The position numbers were made by a program, and so were the translations under genes. The notes below the pieces were generated by a model. The model ran no database searches, had not been told where the DNA came from, and saw nothing but the letters and a program-made list of their open reading frames with translations. Shown one piece after another: positions 26,642 to 34,004 of a stretch of 64,000 bases of DNA; the stretch's first letter is position 1, and each line of letters starts with the position of its first letter. The DNA lies in NCBI RefSeq assembly GCF_019443105.1, contig NZ_JAHZIJ010000004.1, positions 124,001 through 188,000 of the forward strand, given 5' to 3'. Source of the DNA: Paenibacillus oenotherae. GTDB lineage: Bacteria; Bacillota; Bacilli; Paenibacillales; Paenibacillaceae.

Positions 26642-27186
26642 TGGCCCTTCACCCCTTCTCGATCCTCATGTTTTAATATGCGTTCCAAATATTTGAGACC
26701 GCGTGAAATCCGAACTTTGACGGTGTTGACGGGAATATCCAGGGTCAAGGCAATCTCTGCATACTTCAAATCCTGATAGAAGCGCAAATAAAGGACGGAT
26801 CGATATTCAAAGGATAATTGGTTCAAGGAATCGATCATCCACTTGCGCTCCAACTGGCGGTCGATGATGTGATGAATTCCCTCCATGCCCTCCAGGCTCT
26901 TGTCCATACAATGCTCCCGCTGCGTGGAGGCCTTCTTCCAGTAATCCTTGCATCCGTTCGTCGCTATTTTGTACATCCATGGCTTGAACTGCTCGGGAAC
27001 GCAACCTTTTTTGCCTTGCTGATAAATTTTAAGAAAAGTCTCCTGGACAATATCCTCCGCCAGCTTCTCGTCCTGCAGCAATCGATAGGCATACCCGTAC
27101 ACTAGTTTGTGATACCGGAACACAAGCGCGTCCAAAGCCGAGTCGTTGCCGAATGACAGCTGGCTCATATAATCTTCATCCTGCAT
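26638..27186 (-). CDS. ECF-family RNA polymerase sigma factor
   Basis: A 182-residue sigma factor. Region 2 (DALVFRYHKLVYGYAYRLLQDEKLAEDIVQETFLKIYQ) and region 4 (SLNQLSFEYRSVLYLRFYQDLKYAEIALTLDIPVNTVKVRISRGLKYLERIL) are both intact. It lies in the middle of an operon of ABC transporter genes, overlapping the next gene by four bases. A promoter of ECF type (TGTAAC-N17-CGTG) lies before the first gene of the operon, so it probably drives its own transcription. It is likely to answer cell-envelope or antibiotic stress (inference). Confidence 0.94.
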   Translation of the reverse strand: MQDEDYMSQLSFGNDSALDALVFRYHKLVYGYAYRLLQDEKLAEDIVQETFLKIYQQGKKGCVPEQFKPWMYKIATNGCKDYWKKASTQREHCMDKSLEGMEGIHHIIDRQLERKWMIDSLNQLSFEYRSVLYLRFYQDLKYAEIALTLDIPVNTVKVRISRGLKYLERILKHEDREGVKGQ

Positions 27187-27213
27187 TCCCGTACCTCCAT
27201 TTCCTTAGCGTCC

Positions 27214-27900
27214 TCAACCGGATCTCCGATTGATATGCAGGATCGATAACACCGATAGCAGCAGACCGAGGCCAATATAACACAACCGATTATAGAGGAT
27301 CCAACGATTCTCCCCAGCCAGCAAATTGCCGCTCACATATTCATATAAGCCAGGCAAAGCCAGCAGATGCGGCCTTATATACAGCGAGGAGGCTCCACCA
27401 TACAAGGATAGAATCCATACTGCCAAGCCTGCACAAAGCCCGCCAATAGAATGCCTTCCAATTACTGTACCAAGAACGACGACGCCTCCTATCCCTGCAT
27501 AGACGGGTATCGAGAGCAACAGTCCCTTCCATATATAACCCCCTGCAAAGAAGGCCAGCCCGATCGAGACAAGACACATTAAGCTGATAAAGAGAAGCGA
27601 TGCCAGCAATGCTCTCTCCGCAATGATCCTCCACCGGGCAATCGGGTATGTCAGCAGCTGCCCAACAAATTTCGAGTCATAATCAATCGAGAAGCACCAT
27701 TGCAAAATAAACACAACCACAAGCGGCGCTGCCCTTTCATAAAATAGGCTGGTGAAGAATGCGAGCCTGTACGATGACGCCATATATAGAACATACGCCG
27801 CGACTGGAAGCAGCAGCATCAGAATAATGGCAGGCAGTGATGTGAACCACAGCTTCAGCCACAGCTGCAACCGAATAGAGAATCCGCTCATCGGCTTCAT
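27214..27900 (-). CDS. ABC-2-type membrane subunit
   Basis: A 228-residue protein with about six hydrophobic helices (LPAIILMLLLPVAAYVLYMA; LVVVFILQWCFSIDY; LLASLLFISLMCLVSIGLAFF; VVVLGTVIGRHSIGGLCAGLAVWILSLYG; ending IGLGLLLSVLSIL). The cytoplasmic loop DYDSKFVGQLLTYPIARWRIIAERALLAS is like ABC-2 permeases. Its ATG overlaps the stop of the large permease-peptidase gene by four bases. It probably joins that protein and the ATPase at 30005-30880 in one transporter. Confidence 0.8.
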   Translation of the reverse strand: MKPMSGFSIRLQLWLKLWFTSLPAIILMLLLPVAAYVLYMASSYRLAFFTSLFYERAAPLVVVFILQWCFSIDYDSKFVGQLLTYPIARWRIIAERALLASLLFISLMCLVSIGLAFFAGGYIWKGLLLSIPVYAGIGGVVVLGTVIGRHSIGGLCAGLAVWILSLYGGASSLYIRPHLLALPGLYEYVSGNLLAGENRWILYNRLCYIGLGLLLSVLSILHINRRSG

Positions 27901-30008
27901 TCTCCTTCATACCTTTCCAATTCAGCCAGCAAATTAAATTCCGCTTTATCCTTGTGCCCCTCGTACTTGTTATAGAGGTACTTGACCATTTGCTTGAATT
28001 GTTCTTCACCGAGCTCATCATACCGGTTCATTCCAGCTATTCGTTCCGCCGATCCCGCAGGCGCTTCGGATGAACCCTCCATCGCAGCATACCAATCGCC
28101 GAAGCGTTCATATTCCGTCTCCATCCGGGCATGCTTCATCAATCCCCACGTAATTGCACGCTGCAGCACATGCACATCCTCGCCAAAGGATGGATTCCCG
28201 TGGATTAGCTCATTCGCTAAAGCATAGACCATAACCGCAGAATCTACATATTTAATAGCATAAAAGCTCCATGCGATGAACTGTTGACTGGGTGTAGATT
28301 CCGTCAGCCTGCTGTGATCGTCATTCATGACATAAATGACATCCGGCGCCATTGGGATTCCCAGCCAGCTCTCGATATAATTCCAATAGTCCATATAGAT
28401 TCCGGCCGTGTTACGGGCGCCTTCCATAACCTCGGGATGGCTTACAATCCTCGTCGGACCGACCACGTCCTCCTCCAGATTCCCGCCGATCAGAGACAAT
28501 CCATATTGAGAGGTGCCCTTATAAGAGCCATCCGGTTCACGCGGTATCGTCAGAGCCATCGGAACACTGTCACCATCACGCTTAATCGTAACGGCAAATT
28601 CGGTCGGCTGATCCTCAAGCAAGGCTCCGTTCCTCACTTCAAACTTTGCATAAGTCTCATCAGGCCCGCCATAAGTACTTGCAGCCAGCTGCCGTTCGCC
28701 AATTAACGGATACCAGCCAGCTTCCTTGGGAAGATAGATCCGATCGTGTTCAACAAAGGCCTGCTGCAGCAACCCATCAGAACGGTATTGCCTTACATCC
28801 CCCTCATAACTCAATTTCAAGTCGAGCTGAGCATGGGGTTTCATCCCCTCTTGAAGGTGAATGTGAATATAGTCATCGTCCCGTGAACAGGTTATTCCCG
28901 CAGTGCTTGAGCAGTCCGTTACTTTGAACTGGCGATGCAAGGTGAGCGAAACATCGTTTGCCGCCACATCCCCGTTATACGTTATTGCCAGCTCGCTATC
29001 GACTCCAATCCGATTATCGGATGATAGCCGGATATTCAAACGCGTACGATCCATTGAGAAAGCATAGTGCGGACGCTCACCATGGATAGCGTTGATGGAG
29101 TACGCCTCCTGTGATAACGAGTATTGTTGTCCCATAAGGAGATATTGTTCAAGCGCGCTATTATATTGCGTATACCGGATTCCTCCGACGATGACAACAG
29201 GAATCATCAGAGCAAGCACCAGCGCCACAGCGCCGTTCCTCTCCATTCTTAACCTGCGATGGGGATGAAACAGCAGTATTGCGGCAAGTATGACGATTGC
29301 TCCTGTCAAGACAACGACCAATTGGTGGAGAACTGCACCCTCGAAGACGCCATTGATCCCCCATATCGTTGTATAAGGAGTGGCGATATACATCGAATCA
29401 TAAGGCGTCAGCAGGTTCAGCCTTGGATTGACATAAGCGAAGCCGTAGCTGTTGGCCTGAAGCAGGAACACCGCTCCCAGCAGTGCAGTAAGACAGATGT
29501 AGGACAGCATATTTCGAATCAGAATACCGAGCAGAAAGCCGAAGGAGATAATGATGAAGAAGGCTCCCTCCATTTGGACGAATAGATAGACAAGATTCGT
29601 ATATCTTTCTCCCATACTGAGGCTGCCATTCAGAAACCAGATGCCCTGAATAAGCAGCGTCATCATTGCGAAGCAGAGGCCATACGTTTGCGCAACCAGC
29701 CATTTGCCCAGTACCCATTCCGTATTTCTCACCTTATAGGTGACGACTAATAATTCAAATTCGCTATCGCGATCCTTTCCCGCCACGTAGACAGCATATA
29801 AGCCAACCAGCAGCAGGTTCACCATCATGATCCATTGGAAGTTGTTGTAGAAGACGGCGGCGATCTCTTCATAATGAATGGATTCATTCTCGTATGTGAG
29901 AATAATATATCCCCAGCAAAGCGCAATAGAAATCAATGGTATCGCCATAAAAAGGTTACGGCATAATAGGCGCATTTCATTGCGATATACAAGCTTGATG
30001 CTGCTCAT
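27897..30008 (-). CDS. ABC-2 permease fused to degenerate M1-like peptidase domain
   Basis: A 703-residue fusion. The first ~290 residues hold about seven membrane helices of ABC-2 type. The rest is extracellular: an M1-peptidase-like beta domain (ISL-type LSSDNRIGVDSELAITYNGDVAANDVSLTLHRQF) and then a helical part with VMVYALANELIHGN. In true gluzincins this motif is HExxH; here the first His is Asn (Asn599 in NELIH) and no GAMEN motif is visible. The protein is therefore probably not a zinc peptidase and may bind peptides instead. It overlaps its neighbours by four bases at both ends. Confidence 0.85.
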   Translation of the reverse strand: MSSIKLVYRNEMRLLCRNLFMAIPLISIALCWGYIILTYENESIHYEEIAAVFYNNFQWIMMVNLLLVGLYAVYVAGKDRDSEFELLVVTYKVRNTEWVLGKWLVAQTYGLCFAMMTLLIQGIWFLNGSLSMGERYTNLVYLFVQMEGAFFIIISFGFLLGILIRNMLSYICLTALLGAVFLLQANSYGFAYVNPRLNLLTPYDSMYIATPYTTIWGINGVFEGAVLHQLVVVLTGAIVILAAILLFHPHRRLRMERNGAVALVLALMIPVVIVGGIRYTQYNSALEQYLLMGQQYSLSQEAYSINAIHGERPHYAFSMDRTRLNIRLSSDNRIGVDSELAITYNGDVAANDVSLTLHRQFKVTDCSSTAGITCSRDDDYIHIHLQEGMKPHAQLDLKLSYEGDVRQYRSDGLLQQAFVEHDRIYLPKEAGWYPLIGERQLAASTYGGPDETYAKFEVRNGALLEDQPTEFAVTIKRDGDSVPMALTIPREPDGSYKGTSQYGLSLIGGNLEEDVVGPTRIVSHPEVMEGARNTAGIYMDYWNYIESWLGIPMAPDVIYVMNDDHSRLTESTPSQQFIAWSFYAIKYVDSAVMVYALANELIHGNPSFGEDVHVLQRAITWGLMKHARMETEYERFGDWYAAMEGSSEAPAGSAERIAGMNRYDELGEEQFKQMVKYLYNKYEGHKDKAEFNLLAELERYEGE

Positions 30009-30880
30009 CCCGTCACCCCGTTAATGACAGCCATATATCCATCTTCTATGGTCGGCTGCACGGCCACGGCTTGGAGATGCGGCGGTTCTTGTGCGATTAC
30101 CCGAAAGACGGCATGATTCATTTCTCTTCTGCTGGCAATAACCGTATACTCCTTCGCGTAATGATCATACTCGGCATAAGGCACCTGGAGCTCCCAGATG
30201 CAACCTGCCGCCCTCTTCGCCAGATTGACGGTTGTTCCCTGGTATCGCACGCTGCCTTTATTCAAGACCGCCACCTTCTCACAGCTGGTTTCGATATCGC
30301 TAATAATGTGGGTGGAGAGAATGATCGTATAATCGTTGCCCAGCTTTTCGATCACGTTGCGGAACCGAATTCGTTCAGATGGATCAAGTCCTGCTGTAGG
30401 CTCATCGAGAATGATGAACTTGGGATCTCCGAGCAGCGCTTGCGCGATGCCGAGCCGTCTTGTCATGCCTCCCGAGAAGCTTTTAATTTTTTTATCGGCA
30501 TGGGGCAGAAGATTGACTTCCTCCAATAACCGTTCCACTTGGCTGGTTCTTTGCCGCTGATCCGTGAGCCCTTTCATCGATCCCACATAATGCAGCAGCT
30601 CTCTGCCTGTAAATTGCAAGGGCACGTAGAAGTGCTGCGGCAAATAACCAAGTAATCCCCGCACCTTCTCTCCTTCCTTGGCCAAATCCAGATCATAGAT
30701 CGTCACCCGCCCCTCCTCATAAGGAAGAACGGTGCTCAAAATTTTCATCAGCGTCGTCTTGCCTGCGCCATTGGGTCCAAGAAGGCCAAATAAGCCCGTT
30801 CCCAGTTCCAGATGAATATTCGATAATGCCGGAACGCTTCTGTATGTTTTGTTTAATCCCTCTACTGTTACCGTGTGCAT
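30005..30880 (-). CDS. ABC transporter ATP-binding protein (sigma operon, proximal)
   Basis: A 291-residue ATPase: Walker A LLGPNGAGKTTL, Q-loop YLPQHFYVP, signature FSGGMTRRLGIAQ, Walker B FIILDEPTAGLDP, H-loop ILSTHI. A C-terminal ~80-residue extension (RAAGCIWELQVPYAEYDHYAKEYTVIASR) is common in drug-export ATPases. It is the first gene of the operon and is coupled (four-base overlap) to the permease-peptidase. AGGGAGAG serves as ribosome site. Confidence 0.94.
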   Translation of the reverse strand: MHTVTVEGLNKTYRSVPALSNIHLELGTGLFGLLGPNGAGKTTLMKILSTVLPYEEGRVTIYDLDLAKEGEKVRGLLGYLPQHFYVPLQFTGRELLHYVGSMKGLTDQRQRTSQVERLLEEVNLLPHADKKIKSFSGGMTRRLGIAQALLGDPKFIILDEPTAGLDPSERIRFRNVIEKLGNDYTIILSTHIISDIETSCEKVAVLNKGSVRYQGTTVNLAKRAAGCIWELQVPYAEYDHYAKEYTVIASRREMNHAVFRVIAQEPPHLQAVAVQPTIEDGYMAVINGVTG

Positions 30881-30913
30881 TCGCTTCTCTCCCTGCTATA
30901 ATTCTTACCTTAA

Positions 30914-30940
30914 CACGAACAGGGGGGAGAGATTGTTACA
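30914..30940 (-). promoter_or_regulatory. ECF-type promoter of the sigma/ABC operon
   Basis: Read leftward: TGTAAC (30940-30935), 17 bases, then CGTG (30917-30914). This resembles ECF promoters of Bacillus (SigX/SigW class, TGWAAC-N16/17-CGT). It lies 34 bases before the ATG of the first gene, so the operon probably includes its own sigma factor in a feedback loop. Confidence 0.65.
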
Positions 30941-31089
30941 TAGCGGCAAAAAAAAAATGGGGGTCCGAAAAGCCCTTTTCGGGAAATCTCATCCCCCGCT
31001 TTAAGAAACTCTACGATGTAGAGTGCCTGCGACCACGGGACTGCCCACGTGCGCCCCGCCAGCGGACGATCCATCGTTCAAACGCCGAG

Positions 31090-31245
31090 ACAGGCGAGAT
31101 TCGAGCAAGGCGAAACATGCGAATCTTGCGAAACAGCATTAATTTTTTCGTTTCTGGCCCCATGAAGATGAATGCCTGCCAGAGTGCAGGTATTTCACCT
31201 CAGTTTCTCCTTAGCCGCCGATCTCCCCAAAAATTCATGCATGAT
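31090..31245 (+). repeat. Element R1, copy D (partial)
   Basis: A well-kept palindrome is centred at 31182.5 (CCTGC-N6-GCAGG), a decayed one near 31132.5, and a half-lost one near 31243. The flanks (GCCGAGACA...CGAGAT, TTTCTGGCCCCATGAA) match copy A at 5410-5540 in inverse orientation. The 1.1-kb stretch 30945-31990 contains no gene; it is filled by copies D, E, F and R2. Confidence 0.7.
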
Positions 31246-31429
31246 CCAGACTGCCCAGAAAGTCATTGTTTTCACTGAATCATACAAAATGGGAGAATGA
31301 AAAGCGTGAAATCTACAGACCGGATGTTCGGTACTCAGTTACTCTTGCAGCACGCGGTGCACGGTCACACGTCGGCGGTCAAACCTCGTGCGGCCATGTC
31401 AGTTGGCGGAAAGTCCGCCCGACTTTCTC

Positions 31430-31618
31430 AAAAGCCTGCGAATAGGCTGGCTTTTTATCCTTTCTGTTTGCTAAAGACCGAATGCCTGCCAAAGCGCAGG
31501 CTTTTCGCCATGTTTTCCCTCTAGTGGCCCGATCGTCCATATATGCCTGCGCAATCGCAGGCATTCGGCCTATAAGGGCTACTTTTAGCTGAAATTCCTG
31601 TGCTTTCGCAGGCTTCCC
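31430..31618 (+). repeat. Element R1, copy E
   Basis: Palindromes are centred at about 31442 (right arm decayed), 31492.5, 31553.5 and 31604.5, with spacings near 50, 61 and 51. Orientation is the same as copy C. Confidence 0.8.
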
Positions 31619-31699
31619 TCTCACCACCAACCGAATGTGTTGCAGTCACTCACTCTCATACGCTTAGAAGCTTAGCTAACGGAAGCGCTCCAACAGACT

Positions 31700-31785
31700 T
31701 TGGGCAGCCTGATGATCGCAAGCATTTCACCATTTATAGCGTCTTGTAACCGAAATTCATGCACATTCGCAGGCTTCTTACTCCG
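31700..31785 (+). repeat. Element R1, copy F (partial, last two palindromes)
   Basis: The block GTAACCGAAATTCATGCAC and the following CGCAGGCTTCTTAC match the end of copy A (complement of 5310-5345) almost base for base. An upstream GATCGCAAGCATTTCACC is a decayed third palindrome. Confidence 0.65.
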
Positions 31786-31865
31786 CCACTCGTCCTTCAC
31801 ACCACACTTGGAGAAGGGGGTGTCCAGAAAGTTGTCTGATGATTCCAGAGTCCCCATATAGAATA

Positions 31866-31975
31866 AAAAAAGGATACTTCCAGTTCCACTTTTTAGTGGT
31901 TTAGAAGCATCCCTTCACATCATTCGGAACCGACTCATTGGTTATTGGACTTTTCGGGACAATCCCTTCGGTCTA
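31866..31975 (+). repeat. Dispersed repeat R2, full copy
   Basis: A GATACTTCC...GGAAGC-like hairpin around CCACTTTTTAGTGG is followed by CATCATTCGG, ACTCATTGG and TATTGGACTTTTCGGGACA. It matches 5098-5200 on the other strand. It sits directly after the R1 copies, as R2 also does at 5 kb, so R1 and R2 may travel together. Confidence 0.6.
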
Positions 31976-31992
31976 CACGATGGCTCAGCCGC

Positions 31993-32544
31993 TCAAAACC
32001 GGAATCGTTGATGACCAACGGCCTCCATATGAGTGATCCCCTCCAGCGCAAGGAGCTCTTTCTTCATTTGGAGTCCCCCTCGAAACCCTGTCAACGTCCC
32101 ATTGGAGCCGACAACCCGATGACAGGGTAAAATAATCGGCAGCAGATTGCGCCCAACCGCTGTACCTACCGCTCGAACCGCTGACGGCTTGCCAATTGTA
32201 TTCGCTAGCTGCGTATACGTCCATGTTTCTCCATGTGGGATCTGGCTTAACGCCATCCATACGCTTTGTTGAAACGGTGTTCCTTCTAGATCCAGAGGAA
32301 CTCCCTCGAAGCTGACGGGCCGCCCTGCAAAATACTGCTCCAGCAAGTCTATGATGCCAAATTCAACGAACAGGCCGCGATCCTCGATCTGCCCTTCATT
32401 GTGAGTGATCGCTTGCTCCAGCCCAGCCAGCGATGCAAGATGAGGCGGATAGATCAGCTGGCTCATTCCGTGCCTACTGGCTATAAGCGTCCATGGCTGA
32501 TCAAAGCCCCTTACCGTATAGCGATATTTCTTATTGACTGTCAT
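31993..32544 (-). CDS. adaB: O6-methylguanine-DNA methyltransferase (AdaB/Ogt)
   Basis: A 183-residue suicide repair enzyme. It moves the alkyl group from O6-alkylguanine onto Cys141 in the active-site motif PCHRV. The helix-turn-helix stretch (SQIPHGETWTYTQLANTIGKPSAVRAVGTAVGRN) with its Arg finger and the closing GFRGG are intact. I start at 32544, with AGGAG about 9 bases upstream; it lies inside the end of adaA (14-base overlap), so the two genes form the Bacillus-type adaA-adaB operon. Confidence 0.95.
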   Translation of the reverse strand: MTVNKKYRYTVRGFDQPWTLIASRHGMSQLIYPPHLASLAGLEQAITHNEGQIEDRGLFVEFGIIDLLEQYFAGRPVSFEGVPLDLEGTPFQQSVWMALSQIPHGETWTYTQLANTIGKPSAVRAVGTAVGRNLLPIILPCHRVVGSNGTLTGFRGGLQMKKELLALEGITHMEAVGHQRFRF

Positions 32545-33112
32545 AAGAATCCACTCCTCTCGCTCCATTCCGATACTCCGTAGGAGAAATACCCATTCTC
32601 CGGCCAAACCAGGTCGTGAAATGAGACGGGCCGTTGTAGCCCACAGACATCCCAATCTCCGCGATGGTGGCATCGGACTCCAGTAATCGCCTCTGTGCAT
32701 GCTTCAGGCGGACACGCTCGGTTTGTTCCGCAGGTGAATGTCCTGTCACTTGCTTGTAAATTCGCTGCAGATGATAAGGGCTTATTGCAAGTGAAGCCGC
32801 CAACGTTGCCAAAGTCAGCTTCTCGTTATACCGGTCCTCAATCATCGCATCCACCTGAGCAGCCAAGGCCGCATCCGGCCGAAGCGCTCCGTTCGCTTCA
32901 GGCTTGCATCGCTTGCAGGGCCGAAAGCCTGCGCGAAGCGCAGCTTCCAGCGAGTGGTAGAACGTCACATTGGTTGCATGAGGGGTTCTGGCCCGACAAG
33001 TAGGCCGACAGACAATCTTCGTTGTCCTTACCCCCGTATAATACACACCTTCATAGGTTGGTTCCCGCTTAACCACGGATTCGTAGACCAGGTCAAACAA
33101 CTTTTGATCCAT
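32531..33112 (-). CDS. adaA: Methylphosphotriester methyltransferase and AraC-type activator (AdaA)
   Basis: A 193-residue protein. The N-terminal zinc domain has four Cys (Cys35 and Cys39 in VCRPTCR, Cys66 and Cys69 in PCKRC). Cys35 corresponds to the residue that accepts methyl from DNA phosphotriesters. An AraC double helix-turn-helix follows (KLTLATLAASLAISPYHLQRIYKQVTG; ATIAEIGMSVGYNGPSHFTTWFGR). Once methylated it should activate its own operon and adaB. I start at ATG 33112, with GAGGTGAG just upstream. A TATACT hexamer near 33137 is a candidate -10. Confidence 0.95.
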   Translation of the reverse strand: MDQKLFDLVYESVVKREPTYEGVYYTGVRTTKIVCRPTCRARTPHATNVTFYHSLEAALRAGFRPCKRCKPEANGALRPDAALAAQVDAMIEDRYNEKLTLATLAASLAISPYHLQRIYKQVTGHSPAEQTERVRLKHAQRRLLESDATIAEIGMSVGYNGPSHFTTWFGRRMGISPTEYRNGARGVDSYDSQ

Positions 33113-33258
33113 ACGCTCACCTCGCTCATACAAGTATAAGCCATTCTTTACTCCGGTTGCATGAATCCTGAATAGGATAGCAATATATCGACAGCGAACA
33201 GACTACAGGATGGTACTTCCTTCCGTAAGATGATTGACATATATTTTTTAGAATGATA

Positions 33259-33288
33259 TTGACCGACGGTCGGTCGTTGAGTTATAAT
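33259..33288 (+). promoter_or_regulatory. Promoter and TetR-type operator of the efflux operon
   Basis: TTGACC (33259-33264), 18 bases, TATAAT (33283-33288). The palindrome GACCGAC-G-GTCGGTC (33261-33275) overlaps the -35, so a bound TetR-type protein would block polymerase. The site suggests negative autoregulation of the gene at 33320. Confidence 0.8.
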
Positions 33289-33319
33289 TTTAAAAAATTG
33301 GAAAGAGATGTGATAATCG

Positions 33320-33925
33320 GTGGTCAGGACACGTGACGAAGGGTTTAACGAAATTATACAAACGGCCGAACGTCTGTTTTTGGAAAAAGGCTTCGAAAAA
33401 ACAACGGTTCAGGATATCGTGCTACGAATGGGCATTGCAAAAGGAACGTTTTATCATTATTTCAAATCGAAAGATGAGTTAGTGGATCACCTGCTTCAGC
33501 GTTATTCTGATCGCCTTATTCACGAACTGGAAATGACTGCGCGTAACAGTCAAATAGATGCACTTCATAAATTGGAACAGATGGCCAAATCTTTTATTTA
33601 TTTTGAAGGTTGGAATAGCGACCTCATGCGATACATCCATCAAAATGAAAGTTTAGTGCTGAATCATTTGTTCGAAACTCGATGTAATAGCGAAATTAAG
33701 CCACTTGTACAATCTGTTATCGAAGAAGGTGTTGAGGCCGGTTTGTTCAATGTGGAATTTCCAAAGCAAACCGCTTTTATGATCGTAGCGGTATTTGACT
33801 GTATTTTTGACGAAGACTGTTTACGATCGGGTATTTTTGATCCAGAGGTTCTTGCTGCGATGGAAGATTTTTTAAATCGATTACTAGGGGCGAAACAAAA
33901 ATTCAATCTATCAAAGGATGAATGA
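33320..33925 (+). CDS. TetR/AcrR-family repressor
   Basis: A 201-residue regulator. The N-terminal helix-turn-helix is standard (IIQTAERLFLEKGFEKTTVQDIVLRMGIAKGTFYHYFKSKDELVDHL). The C-terminal ligand domain is family-typical but unspecific. It starts at GTG 33320. The nearly perfect palindrome at 33261-33275 and the MFS drug-efflux gene 80 bases downstream point to repression of efflux, released by a drug. This gene and the next look more AT-rich than most of the window, suggesting transfer. Confidence 0.93.
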   Translation: MVRTRDEGFNEIIQTAERLFLEKGFEKTTVQDIVLRMGIAKGTFYHYFKSKDELVDHLLQRYSDRLIHELEMTARNSQIDALHKLEQMAKSFIYFEGWNSDLMRYIHQNESLVLNHLFETRCNSEIKPLVQSVIEEGVEAGLFNVEFPKQTAFMIVAVFDCIFDEDCLRSGIFDPEVLAAMEDFLNRLLGAKQKFNLSKDE

Positions 33926-34004
33926 CAGTGGTTACAGGCAACTGAGACTGCAGGACAACAATGTTTGCAAAACAAGAATATGATAGAGATGGAGACGGTG
34001 GCGA

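Noticed and set aside
31379-31630. Open frame of 83 codons on the minus strand rich in Ala/Gln/Lys
   Set aside because: It reads straight through element R1 copy E; a similar frame crosses copy B (15595-15912). The periodic PAxAQAF pattern comes from the palindromes, with no ribosome site.
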